Under the pieces are notes generated by a model. That model was not told the DNA's origin and did not search any database. It was given only the letters and a program-made list of their open reading frames with translations. Positions 10,301 through 20,832 of a DNA stretch of 64,000 nt are shown here, in pieces. Source of the DNA: Mesocentrotus franciscanus (taxonomy: Eukaryota; Echinodermata; Echinoidea; Camarodonta; Strongylocentrotidae). Location of the stretch: contig CP137668.1 of the NCBI GenBank assembly GCA_037976565.1, positions 20,481,804 through 20,545,803 on the forward strand. Reading direction: 5' to 3'. Both the position numbers and the translations under genes were made by a program. Every line of letters starts with the position of its first letter. Position 1 is the first letter of the stretch.

Positions 10301-13300
10301 TGTCTATAGAGGATTTGATTTGATTTTTGATTTGATTTGAATTTATTTCCATATTTCACAAATAAATTTGAACAAGTAATTATACAAACAAACAATACAT
10401 TCAAAAACGAAATACAATTAAATGAATTATTAAATAAATTAAATTAATATTACATAACATAATCAACAATTTGTTTGTAATTAACATAACGTACAATATG
10501 GGGGAACCAAAAAGAAGCAATGCTTGTACACATTTAACATTATATTCCAACAAAATTAATTGAAAGTTAAAAAAATACAAAATGAAATCTATCATGAAAT
10601 ATATAATTATCCCCAACCTTTGATACTATGCTTCATTGACTCTCGCACACATCACACACTCGCACCCCTATCTCATAAAAAATAATGTTGTGTTCCATGT
10701 TATCACGCGTACAGCTAACCAGGCGCGGATCCAGGGGGCGAGCGGGCCTTGCCCCGCCCCCTCCCCGCAAAAAAGAGAAAGAGAGAGAGAGAGAGAGAGA
10801 AGGAAAAGAAGGGAAAGGGAAAGAGGAGAGAAAGGGTAGAAAGAAGAGGAAGAGGAAAAGAAAAGGGGGAAAAAGAAGGAGATGGGGGGGGGCGAAAGGG
10901 TCTTGCCTCGCCCCCCCCCTTTCAAAAAAAATAAAAGAGAAGGAAGGAAAGGGGGGAAAAAGGGAAAAGAGGAGATAAAGGGAAGGAAAAAAAGAGGAAG
11001 AAGAAAAGATAAGAAAGGGGATATCAGTTCCAATTTTCCCGCCAACAAGTTGTGGATCGGGGGGGGGGGAAGGCCCTTGCCTCTCCCCCCCCCCGCTCCC
11101 GCCAAAAAAAAAGAGAGAGAAGGAAGGGAAAGGGAAACAGGAGAGCTACAATGGAACAAAAAAGAGGAAGAAGAAAATAAAAGGGTAAAAAGAAGGGGAG
11201 ATCAGTTGCGATTAATCCCGCCAACAACGTGTGGATCGGGGGAAAGGCCCTTGCCTCCCCCCAGCAAACCTGAAAGAGAATGAATGGAAGGGAAGGGAAA
11301 GCTAAAGAGGAGAGAAAGGGAAAGAAAAAAAAAGAGAAAGAAGAAAGGTAGGGGAGATCAGTTGCAACTTTCCCCGCCAACAAGGTAAAGATCGGGGCCA
11401 CTGGCGTACTGATAAAATTCAAATGTGATTTATTTCTAATTCGATACCGGTGATTTACATAATTATGTTGCTAATATGCCATAATTTTCCGAGATTTTTC
11501 CTCACTTTTTAGTAAATTATACTTTCTTATGAGTTTGTTGGAAAATGACAAATTCCTAAATTTACAGTCAGGCAAGAAATATGCTTATTTAGAGGCCTAC
11601 ATGTCAGGGCCCGGGGCTTTGCCCCTAGACCCCACGCCAATTTACGCTACACTGATTGTAAATACTTTAGCCTCCCCCACCCACTTTGAAAAACGTTCAG
11701 CGGGGCCTGTATGTAAAAGTGGGTTGATGCGGATTTTTTTGCCTGCCCCAAAAAAAATGCTGGTCACCATTACGTTCCAATATTTGGCTCGCATAATTTC
11801 AAATTTGGGCCCCCCCTAAGAAATCCTGGATCCGCGCCTGCAGCTAACCTATTGTTATGCACCATATTAATTCATATTCCATGTTTGTTTGCTTTTTATT
11901 TCTATTTGTTTGTTTGTTTCATTGATTTTGTCGGTGAAGGCATTCATTTGGATGGGATTAATCCCTTGGAAGGCTTGGTCATCGTTAAAGAAAAGGTGAG
12001 CGAAAATAACGTTGGTTATGTATGTCGCAACGGTCAATCCTGGGAGGTATGGGCTGCCTGTGTATACCTGGGCTACGACGGGGGTGCCGGTTATTCTACT
12101 GATACCTCTCGGATCGTCACGCTACCTATCTTACATTCATACGTGACATGTAATCCAGGTATGTATAAACTGTTAATATAATGATTTAAAAGCATTCAGT
12201 CTGCTCGCAATTCTTATTCTCAGCTCTTTTAAATTTGTCTTTCCCATCTGTATATCTTTATTTGCTGATTACAACAACAACAACACACAGTTATTTTCGT
12301 GGACATAATTTTAAATTGGAGCTGGTGTTTTGGTGCAGAGCGTTATCCCTCATTTATTTTTGTGCAGTCTTAACCCGTGGCATAGTGCGGGTGTACAAAT
12401 TGAGGGGTACGGCCGTACGGGACATCATGGGGAAAGGAGGGGCTCGGGTCGTAAGAGGTGGATGAACTGCGAATTACCAAGGCCTCTGATGAAGTAACGG
12501 GGGGGGGGTGTCATCGTATTTTTTTGTTTACGTTCCCATTCCTCCTCTCCTCTGCCTTTAGTTCTCGCCCCTTTTCTTTTTTTCGTCATGCGATTTGTGA
12601 GGAGGCACGGGGCACGGGCACGCCCCGTGACCCCTATAGCTACGCCATAGTATTATTTTGCTCGTTTCAGACGGAGTCATTATGTAAAATATTGAAATGA
12701 TCAATATTGAAATGATCAAGATTGCAAAATAGGGAGAAGGGTATACAGGAATATATAATTAACTCTAAGGAACCACGGTACTAGTGGCTCAATAAAATTG
12801 TCTTTGATTGTTATGATTATGATTTAGAATTCAAAGCCTTCTCCTGTTTTCATGGTAAAATGACTTGAGTTTAACCCCCTCCCTTGGGCTGCCAAGTGAA
12901 AATGTGATGTGAATAGAAAAACGCCATCATGTGTCCAGACACACACAGTATCCGCATTGCCATCGGGTCAAATCCCCCTTAAAATGTTACTTGATTTAAA
13001 AAGACGTTACCATGCACTGCTTTTTATGGTCTCCATTGTGTTAGTATATAGATGCCCGGAAAACATCACTTACGGGGGTTCAAAATAGCACCCCCCAAAA
13101 TAGCCTCGCCGCTACGCGGCTCGGACATCGAGGCTCGTGGACGATGCTCCGCATCGTCATTGATTCGAACCCCCCTCAAACTGTTACTTGATTTAAAAAG
13201 ACGTTATCATGCACTGCTTTTTATGGTCTCCATTGTGTTAGTATATAGATGCCAGGAAAACATCACTTACGGGGGTTCAAAATAGCACCCCAAAAAATCA

Positions 13301-15448
13301 CCTCGCCGCTATGCGGCTCGTGGACAATGCTCTGCATCGTCTTTTGGGTCAACCCCCCTTAAACTGTTAAAGGTAAAGACCAGTTTTGGAAACGCCTCTC
13401 TCTCAAAAAAGTGAAATGGAAGCTCTCATTACCAATCATGTGAAAGAATATGTTTTGACTAATACGTGATGATAAAAATTTTGCCGGGAAAGTCGGGAAA
13501 CCGCCTACTAATTGATATATTTGGTAAATTATTATATCTATTGGGACCAAATAGATATCGCGCACGTGGTCGCGTAGTCCCATATAGGTCTTTCTATGTA
13601 CAGTGAGTGTAACTTTACCAAGACTGGGCCAAATTTCTTATCATTTTGATGATTCCAGAACCTTGCAGGACACACCAATACTTATATGCTTGATGATCTT
13701 TTCTGATCCATTCCACAACGTTTCTTTCACAATGCAATCGCATGACCAGAACTGGTCTTTATCTTTAATATACATTGATCGAGAAAAAGACGTAACTATC
13801 ATGCAATGCTTTTTATGGTCTCCATTGTGTCAGTAGATGCCAGGAAAACATCACTTACGGGGGTTCAAAATAGCAAAAACAAAAAATCGCCTCGCCGCTT
13901 CGCGGCTCGTGGACGATGCTCCGTGTCGTCATTGGGTCAACCCCCCCTAGCAAAAAGCTAGATCCCATCATCCGCCCCTGAATCCCTACTCTTGGATGGG
14001 GTAGGAGAAAGCAATTTTACGTCATATTACTCCAGGAAGTGCCTGAAAATGCACCTAATGTGGTTCTAAAATTGCAAATGCTTCCTACTAAGGGAGGGGG
14101 TTCTGACCCCCTCCCAGACCCACCCCGCTTGGTCACTCCGCTCCCTCGCCGCTGACGCCTCGCTCCCTCGTTTTTCATATATTTCACCCCATGCGATTTT
14201 GTGCCCCCGGTAAGAAATTCCTGGATCCGCCACTGGAAGACATTCCTTACATGATGTAATGCCTTTTAGCATGACATTGGCGCAGCCATCTTCTTGAAAA
14301 TTTGGCGCACCGGGCGAATTTGTACATGTATCATGCACCAAGCTTTAGTTGGAAAGACTTTTTAATTTAATAACAAAACCTTTACTTCTAAATGAGGGAA
14401 AATCATAGCTGAGAAGGTAAAACATTTATGGTGAAAACATATAACATGGGAACAATTGTAACTCATCAATTTAAAATTACTAAAATATAGCAGTTGACAA
14501 ATCTATTTCATTTATGCGAAACCTTCACCCCAGAAGAGCATCAACTTATTCATGCATTTTGCGTTCTGACAATTATAGTACAGAGGATAATAGTAGGTGA
14601 ATAGAATACTTCATCACCACACACACCAGGGAATGAAGCATCCATAAATTTGAATACGTTTACCTGATAACAACTTCGTACAGTACGTCACGTTATCAAG
14701 AAAATGGCGATGCCGATGTCGTGCTGAGAAACTGTACATTAATCTTGCTTTATGCCTCTCATACACTTTGGTAGGGAATCTTGTATATCAATAATAACTA
14801 AAGTTATTTCTTGGGTGAGGTTTCCTTTAAAGGTAATACAAGGTTTTGGGAAATTTTGACAATTGGATGGATAGTAATTCTTTAAAATGTTGATATATTT
14901 GGATGCCCCTGTGGATGTATTATAAGCATTAGAAAATTTAGCCCCTAAAACACTTCTGCTTTCGAGCAAATTAAATAATCAAAATGTACCGGTGCTCCCG
15001 GTAAATTTCAAATATTTCAAATAGCGCCTATAAGGCCATTCCATGGTAGCTGCGACCATGACAATCTTATAATATGCAGTTCTGATATATAATTTCCAAA
15101 CGGGAATAGCAAATCGGTCGATTGTAGTCAAGAAATATTGTTTTAAAGCTAAAGTAATATCAGTCTTGAGAGGGAGCTATACAACATAAAGAGTTTATTA
15201 TTGACAATTTCATCACTTTAAACTCGATTTCAACCGCGACGACGATCATTGAAAATTGTTAAATCGCAAATGCTTCCAATATGTTAATTTGAACCAAATT
15301 CATGACCCCATACCAAAACTTTGTATAACCTTTAAGGTAGAATTTCTGTGTCAACTTTCAGTCATCATAATAGTTTTTCATCCCTGTATATATTTCGTTC
15401 ATTACAATCATCATTATCATCATCATCGTCGTCATTATTATCATCACT

Positions 15449-15491
<43 letters not shown>

Positions 15492-18400
15492 GTATTATCA
15501 TCATTATTTACATATTTTTTTCAATTTTTCGTCCATTCTGCTTGATAAATTTTTTCTATTTCTGATTTATTTCGGGCTGTCTTATTTTCAAGCATTTACA
15601 ATGACAGTCCTTCCGCAAATAATTGTTTAAAATTTGATGAAATGTGATACTTTGACAATTTATCTTGTTATGTATATTTGCTTATTTATGAATCATTGTC
15701 AAAAAGTACTTTACAGTATTTTATGATTGTTATGTTATCGAAAATTGTTTGAATACAGAAGAAAGCAAATCCAATCAAATCAAACCAAATCAAATGATGT
15801 GATTCAACATCTTATTCTCGAAACAGATGCAATGCGTCTCAATCAATGTCGCATCATTGATAATGTAATTACACAGCCGTCATGTGGACCAGGTGATCAA
15901 GGTGACTGCTGTAATGGGCTTGTGGGAGTCAGATGCACTAGTAAGTTCATTATTCATACTCCACCTCTTCATTCTTACGTATTGAAGTAAAAGGACCATC
16001 CCCTCCCATTAATCAAATGTTTTCTCACTTTGACAAAAAAGCTTCCTTTCGATAAATCTTTCGTATCAATATGACCAAGAGAAATGTGAAAATGCATACT
16101 AAGTCTCAGCTCAACAAATTTGTCTTAGGGATTCGATGTATGATGATGATGGTAAAGATGATGATGAATAAGATGATGATAATGATAATGATGATGAAGA
16201 ATATGATAATGATAATGATGATGAAGAATATGATGATAACGATGATGATGATTAGGAGGAGGAGGATAATGATGAAGATGATGATGGTGATGATGAAGAT
16301 AATGATGATTATCATAAAGATCCTCATGATGTTGACGATAATGATGATGTTGATGATGATGGTGATGATGACGATGATGATAAATATAATTATTAACAAT
16401 CATGCCTTTGGCTACAATGAGTGAATAAAATACCTTGAATTGAATTGAATTGAAAAAAAAGTAAAAGATTTGAACACAAATGTTTTGTCAGACGTCCATG
16501 TCTATTAAAAATTAATAATAATTGGATTTATATAACGCCTTTTCCAGAGGATGCAAGGCGCTGTCCTCTTAGTCAATCAACAAATCAAGAAGAATTGTAG
16601 AGGTATGTTCTTAGATGTTTTGTTAAAATAAGTCAAGTGAAGTATTTTTACACATAAATGCAAGGAGTCTATTCCATAGGCGTGGGGGCAACGGATTGAA
16701 AGGATTTGAAGCCAGCCTATTTTCGGGTTTAGGGAATTAGTTAAAAGTTGAATGCTGAATTTTATTTGGTGTGATTCGCGTCTTCATTATAGATCAAACC
16801 GATGATGAGATGACAACCGACGATGAGATGACAACCGCTATCACGAAACTACATGTATCAACCACATCGGCTACTACGCAAAAGAAGACAGCTGATAATG
16901 ATGAACCAAACACAAAAAGTACGTGTTGATTCGGGATTTTGGGGGTGTTTTTTTACTTTGTTGCTTTTTTGTTTTTGATGTGTGTTTTTTTTGCGTGTAA
17001 ACTTTTAAGGGTAAATTATCAAGTGCTTCATTGTGGGATCATTTTGTAATATTATTAAAGGCTCTTGACTCTCACACGAGAGGTTTTTGGTTCGATCATA
17101 GCTCGGTACTTACATCCTTGCACGAGATGTTTTACCCACGTTTGTCCCACTGTACTCAGGTGTATGAAATGGGTACCTGGCCATGCTAGGGTAATACTTA
17201 TTGCAGGGCCCGCAGGAAGAACAGTATTAATACCCATGTGTTATTATTGTTCATCATTATTATTGTTGCTATTATTATCATTGATATTATTATCATCATT
17301 ATTATTATTATTATTATAATTAGATTATTATTATTATCATTATCATTATTACTATTAGTATCATTATCATTATTGTTATCATCATCATCATTATTATTAT
17401 TGTTATCATCATTATTATCATTATTATTACCATTATTATTATCATTATCGTCATCATAATTATAATAACTATTAATTAAGCAAACAAAATTTCATACTAT
17501 ATTCGGCGTTGCTCATTACATTTTTATTCAAAGTCGAAAGAAGTATATAAGTTGCATGAATAAAAAATTCAGTATTTTTTTTATAACAGCATAAGCCAAT
17601 TCTCGTTTTATTATCATAAACCTTTTTTAAACCCCTTATTCAATTTTCACATATCATGTTGTGTCCGTGTCTTAAATTTCTCTACGGACGTATTGAAAAT
17701 AAAATCAAAAAATTGTTCTTCATTGATACGCAGAATACATCTATATCATCATCGGTGTTGTTTGTGTCCTTCTAATCACGAGTGTGGTTTTAGTTGTGGT
17801 AGTCAGATCACGGAGGTAAGGAGTCGAACTTTTCCGAAATATATTCATAGATGACTTGATGAAATCTTATTTCCTCTTCATGCAATATTTTCATTTTTGT
17901 TAAAAACCTTATTGTCATCATTTTATTTACTTGAGGGAAGTGACAAAGTAGTCAAGCCTAGAACGCTCACCCTTCTAATCAATTCAGAGCAAAATGTAAG
18001 ACTTAATTGCAGCGACCTAGCCATACTCTATATTCTGTATAATGTACCGATAAGGTATAACGATTTGCGAGGAATGCATAGGAGGTTGTTTTGGAAAATA
18101 GTATCTTCCTAATGCAAATGAGTGAAAATACATTTTTTAAAGGGATTTAGTAGATCACTTCCTTTAGGGTTGAATCCACTCCAATCGAAACCAATCGAAA
18201 ATAGTGGTTTAATACTTTTCGAGCGTTGGTTCCACTAATATTGCATTGAATTTCCACTCCAAAACGGAGTGATCCCTAGACGACTCCGAAAATGTGGATT
18301 TCGCTCTTGTATATTTAGAGAGTATATCCTCTGCTGGCAGCCGCCGCAAAAAAATTACCTCACATTATTATTTTCTTTTTCGGGCTCTTAGTAGACGATA

Positions 18401-18831
18401 TGGGTGGGCCTGAAATTAACACGTTTCTACCTAAAGTAAACCTCCTCATCATCACCTTATACCTCTTTGTACACAGGAAAGGCAGAGAGCAACTACGCAA
18501 TCCACCTGCTACCGATGATCCAACCGTTGCCATGGGCAACATAACTTCTGTCCAATCAGCGGACAGCGCACCGACTCCGTTCTTCGCACACGAGACGCTG
18601 TGTGTGGAGGAAAACACGTACGCATCGGACCCTACATCATCGCATACATATACACGAGTGAATGCGGTGAGCGATATGGAGACCAATGAGGGGGGAGAGC
18701 ATGAATATACTTATGTGGATGTTCTTCCTATACATAGTCCATCGGAAGGTCTTCTGCATACATACATGGATAATATCGAAAGGGACAATGATTATGGGTT
18801 AATTGATAACGTCCTGGGGGGCGTTTCATGA
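7317..18831 (+). CDS. SMB-SRCR type I membrane receptor with Tyr-rich tail, 7 exons
   Basis: Join 7317-7377, 8048-8173, 11940-12158, 15827-15940, 16793-16918, 17734-17815, 18477-18831; this gives 361 codons with all phases compatible. Order: signal peptide (1-20), somatomedin-B domain (21-62), SRCR domain split over two exons (63-173), Thr/Asp-rich stalk (174-215), TM helix (~217-239) and cytoplasmic tail (to 360). SRCR domains in the family bind microbial or protein ligands, and SMB is an eight-Cys knot used for protein contacts; a role here is inference. The SRCR has eight cysteines and a short, diverged first half. The tail holds five tyrosines in YASD, YTRV, YVDV, YMDN and YGLI contexts, suggesting SH2 docking or endocytic sorting. 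The last five codons and stop lie inside a MITE. The exon model comes from splice signals and phase, so extra or alternative exons are possible. Confidence 0.8.
7510..7737 (-). mobile_element. tRNA-derived SINE in receptor intron 1
   Basis: On the minus strand the head reads like a tRNA: A box TAGCTCAGTTGGTAGAGC (7709-7726), an anticodon-like loop CTCGTAA, and B box GGTTCCAAACC (7673-7683). The 3' side does not close the acceptor stem and continues into an unrelated body ending with an ACC-repeat tail near 7510. It is therefore a SINE rather than a working tRNA gene. Confidence 0.75.
8048..8173 (+). CDS. Somatomedin-B domain exon
   Basis: Acceptor TGTGCAG|GA, donor CTC|GTGAGT, phase 1-1. The eight cysteines follow the SMB pattern: SCEGRC, ETCQC, SVC, DDCCTDF and QEC. 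The DDCCTDF block is the family hallmark. Confidence 0.9.
8707..10312. mobile_element. hAT-like non-autonomous element with a nested insertion
   Basis: The left end CAGGGGTGTCGAT (8715) is mirrored by ATCGACACCCCTG (ending 10302). Flanks TCTAGAGG (8707-8714) and TCTATAGAGG (10303-10312) look like an imperfect 8-bp target duplication, as for hAT elements. No transposase frame is present. It lies in intron 2 of the receptor gene and contains the CCCATATGGG element at 9385-9840. Confidence 0.7.
9385..9840. mobile_element. CCCATATGGG-rich inverted-repeat element
   Basis: The ends CCCAGGTAGCAAGCCCATAT and (C)CCACATGGGCTTGCTACCTGGG are inverted repeats. Between them more than a dozen variants of the palindrome CCCATATGGG and of ATGGGTCCCA occur every few tens of bases. 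Open frames here on both strands (Gly/Pro/His/Met-rich) are by-products of the repeat. No clear target duplication was found. Confidence 0.7.
10313..10640 (-). mobile_element. Probable LINE 3'-tail remnant
   Basis: A GATTTGATTTGATTT run is followed by TTATTTCCATATTTCACAAA and several hundred bases of A/T with spaced CA steps. This resembles the 3' tails of CR1/L2-like elements in the antisense direction, compare 56817-57130. No coding part is left. Confidence 0.35.
10712..11848. mobile_element. hAT-like MITE with perfect 8-bp target duplication
   Basis: The 16-bp terminal repeat CAGGCGCGGATCCAGG (10720-10735) is matched by CCTGGATCCGCGCCTG (11825-11840), and both ends are flanked by CAGCTAAC (10712-10719 and 11841-11848). 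The interior is mostly purine-rich with tandem ~190-bp blocks that each contain GATCAGTTGCAA..CCCGCCAACAA..GATCGGGG. No transposase. The long Lys/Arg/Glu frames inside are composition artefacts. Confidence 0.85.
11940..12158 (+). CDS. SRCR domain, first-half exon
   Basis: The acceptor GTGAAG follows a TTTG-rich tract and the donor is CCAG|GTATGT, phase 1-1. The product RIHLDGINPLEGLVIV, then NNVGYVCRNGQSWEVWAACV and YLGYDGGAG, follows the SRCR pattern (VRLxGGxxxxEGxVEV, WGxVC, AxVxCxxLGY). The stretch after EGLVIV is shorter and less canonical than usual. Confidence 0.8.
12375..12650. mobile_element. Probable MITE remnant
   Basis: CCGTGGCATAGTGCGGGTG near 12375 and CCCTATAGCTACGCCATAG near 12634 are imperfect inverted repeats of the common CAGTGGCGTAGCTATAGGGG terminus. 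No target duplication is visible, so the limits are approximate. Confidence 0.4.
12985..13370 (+). repeat. 197-bp tandem repeat, first copies
   Basis: TTGATTTAAAAAGACGTTA recurs at 12991 and 13188 (197-bp step). Each copy carries GCACTGCTTTTTATGGTCTC, then ACATCACTTACGGGGGTTCA and a CCTCGCCGCTACGCGGCTC-like block. A third copy lies at 13785-13950 beyond an inserted MITE. Confidence 0.8.
13367..13768. mobile_element. MITE with TTAA target duplication inside the tandem repeat
   Basis: TTAA (13367-13370) precedes AGGTAAAGACCAGTTTTGG, and the right end CCAGAACTGGTCTTTATCT is followed by TTAA (13765-13768). TTAA duplication is typical of piggyBac-type transposition. The element splits the 197-bp repeat array. 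Confidence 0.7.
13785..13950 (+). repeat. Third copy of the 197-bp repeat
   Basis: AAAAAGACGTAACTATCATG is followed by GCTTTTTATGGTCTCCATTG and ACATCACTTACGGGGGTTCA, as in the copies at 12991 and 13188. It has diverged more and ends before a CATCCGCCCCTG element terminus at about 13970. Confidence 0.75.
14070..14240. mobile_element. Solo end of a hAT-like element
   Basis: The GC-rich block with TCACTCCGCTCCCTCGCCGC ends in CCTGGATCCGCCACTGG, matching the CCAGTGGCGGATCCAGG terminus related to the element at 10720. No left end was found, so this is a truncated copy. Confidence 0.5.
15400..15510 (+). repeat. ATC trinucleotide microsatellite
   Basis: Runs of ATC/ATT with CATCATCATCATCAT at the core. 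The His- and Ser-rich frames here are not genes. Confidence 0.9.
15827..15940 (+). CDS. SRCR domain, second-half exon
   Basis: Acceptor GAAACAG, donor A|GTAAGT, phase 1-1. DAMRLNQCRIIDNVITQPSC, then the doublet GDCC and GLVGVRCT, match the C-terminal half of SRCR domains (CxxxxxxLxxC...GVxC). Together with the exon at 11940 it completes one domain. Confidence 0.8.
16136..16386 (+). repeat. GAT trinucleotide array
   Basis: About 250 bp of GATGAT/AATGATGAAG repeats. It is open in several frames on both strands as Met/Ile- or His-rich nonsense. A (TTGAA)n-ended fragment resembling a LINE tail follows at 16400-16455. Confidence 0.9.
16500..16720 (+). mobile_element. Interspersed repeat fragment
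   Basis: AATAATAATTGGATTTATATAACGCC, in two adjacent pieces, followed by TTTTCCAGAGGATGCAAGGC resembles a dispersed invertebrate repeat (TTTATATAGCGCCTTTTCCAGAGG). Its ends could not be defined. Confidence 0.45.
16793..16918 (+). CDS. Thr-rich stalk exon
   Basis: Acceptor CATTATAG, donor AAAA|GTACGT, phase 1-1. It encodes a hydrophilic spacer with a near-perfect internal duplication of DDEMTT and then many Thr/Ser residues (STTSATTQ), a likely O-glycosylated juxtamembrane stalk. Confidence 0.75.
17050..17465 (+). mobile_element. SINE copy with ATT/ATC microsatellite tail
   Basis: A B-box-like GGTTCGATCA (17090) is followed by CTCAGGTGTATGAAATGGGT and ACCTGGC, then a long ATT/ATC run (17230-17465). 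The same body (CTCAACCCATGTGTAATGGG) occurs at 51340-51560, so it is an interspersed SINE-like family. Confidence 0.55.
17734..17815 (+). CDS. Transmembrane exon of the SMB-SRCR receptor
   Basis: Acceptor ACGCAG, donor GGAG|GTAAGG, phase 1 in and 2 out. YIYIIIGVVCVLLITSVVLV continues VVVRSRR, a single TM helix with a basic stop-transfer end. The TM exons of the two other membrane genes in the window have the same phases. Confidence 0.85.
18477..18831 (+). CDS. Cytoplasmic tail exon of the SMB-SRCR receptor
   Basis: Acceptor TACACAG. It encodes RKGREQLRNPPATDDPTVAM and then a hydrophilic tail with Tyr motifs NTYASD, HTYTRV, EYTYVDV, HTYMDN and DYGLID. The reading ends with LGGVS and TGA at 18829-18831, all within the left repeat of the MITE at 18814. 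Confidence 0.85.
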
Positions 18832-18977
18832 AACAATTAGTCGGTGGTTTTCACCGACTAATATCATTTTCACCGACAATTTTATTGTCACCGACTATTT
18901 TCCAGGCCTCTGATTGGTCAAATTTAGTCGGCCCCGACAGTTGTCGGTGGACAAAATGTTGATGAAATGCCCCCCTG
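18814..18977. mobile_element. MITE overlapping the receptor stop codon
   Basis: The left end CTGGGGGGCGTTTCAT (18814) is mirrored by ATGAAATGCCCCCCTG (ending 18977). Inside, AGTCGGTG and CACCGACT form further stems. The ends match the widespread GGGGGCGTTTCAT(A/G)AA element family of marine deuterostomes. No convincing target duplication. Confidence 0.75.
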
Positions 18978-19405
18978 GTTAAGCAATTTTAAGATATTTC
19001 ATGGAGTGCATGAATTGGTTGTGCCGAATGTTTGTACAATTTAAACAAACGTGGACCTAATTAATTAATGAGATTTTATGAATACTAGTATTTGATGATT
19101 AAGGAAAGGATAAATTTCAGGCAATGTTGAAATACGACCCCCGGCCCCCCTAAAAAAAGAAAAAAAGAAAAAAAGAAAGAAATGTATATATGTAATGCTT
19201 ACGCCATTTCTTCTCTTTGCATATAATTTGGATACAATTTCATCAATCAATCAATCAATCTTTATATCTTCAGATTATGACGAAAAAATGCCATTTTTAT
19301 TGAACATGTTCTCATATCATGCTACCTGTATCAAAGATAAATGTGCCAGATATAATGCTAATTCGTCCTTGTTTCGGATGAATTTTAGTGTAAATAGTGA
19401 ATAGT

Positions 19406-19456
<51 letters not shown>

Positions 19457-20780
19457 AGAAGGGAGAGGGGACGGAATGAGGAGTAACAAAGCTCTCTGTT
19501 CTATTTTGAAAAAAAAAAAGAGAATTAACAATGCAGTAGAGGTGCATAGGAAAAATACAGAGAAACAGGTATCACATAGGCTATAGCATTTACAGTTTCA
19601 GCAATCTGCCTATTCCTGGAAACGATTCAATCATAACGACATTCGTGTAAGGCCTGGGTTATCTGTATTCTATGGTATTCTATGTATGGTGTACCCATTT
19701 ACATAGAGTTTCCCATTTGAATTGGAATTTTATTAGTAAACTTCATTCATATACATGAACATTTTGTTTCACAATACATAATAATACAATTATATAAACA
19801 AGAAAATCAACAAGTGGTATAGTTTCTCTAGTAATCACAAATTAACAATAAACATTGTAGCTTGTATATACAGTGGTAAATGATATTATTACAAAATAAT
19901 TATATGACACGTACCAGCCTATGTTTGACAATAAAGATACATAACAAATGGGAATGATAATTTCGATATTGATGGGCGAGATGTTAAACTTCCCCTCGAG
20001 TATTTATGATTGTTTTAATATACTGACAGAAGTGATCAATTATATTTTCATTCTCAAGTTTCATAATGCTTACACATTTCTCTTCATCGCTAAGATCTTT
20101 AAACTGTCCAGATATTTCAGCCATTTTATTGAGAAATACCCCCTTTCAGCCTTATATACAATACAATCCATTAAGGTATTTGTATATCATTTTGTTCTTG
20201 TGAGATAATTCATTTGAAATTATGTATCGGTACTTGGATCTAGAGATCGCCACTTTCAGAACAGGCTCTTGACCTATTACCGTGATGTGATTAGAGAATG
20301 TTTTTCAGACGCGGATCCAGGATAGTCAGAAGGAGGGGATGGGGCGGCGAAAATTTTGATACATCGAAATTCCACTAATCATTATACAGTATAAAATCGT
20401 AGCATACATTGTAACGCATTTGTTGTTCCTTTTCGGCTTCGCTTTTTAAGCTCAATGCTTTGTATAAGCTTTTTATTCTCTGAAGTAAGGAAAATGTTCA
20501 GTTGAGATATTTACTTTCAATGGTTATTTGAGTAAATACCTTACTTTATAAAAGGTATCAAGTTTCTGAAGAAAAAAACAAAACAAAAATCAGTGAACAT
20601 TTTTTCCTTGTATACTGCGTACACAACCGTTTTGTAAAGTTGCTTTTAGGGTTGTAATAAAATAAATCTCTGTTATACTTTTATACATTCTTTTTCCTCT
20701 ACATTCTTGATCTCATTGTTTGTTAAAAGAGGGAGGAAAAGTTGAAAGAGAAAGGAGTAAGAAATAGGTGACAGGAAACA

Positions 20781-20832
<52 letters not shown>

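Noticed and set aside
10668..11422. Lys/Arg/Glu-rich and Ser/Phe/Leu-rich frames
   Set aside because: They lie inside a purine-rich MITE interior with intact terminal repeats; composition explains the open frames.
16071..16424. Met/Ile-rich and His-rich frames on both strands
   Set aside because: They are translations of a GAT trinucleotide microsatellite.
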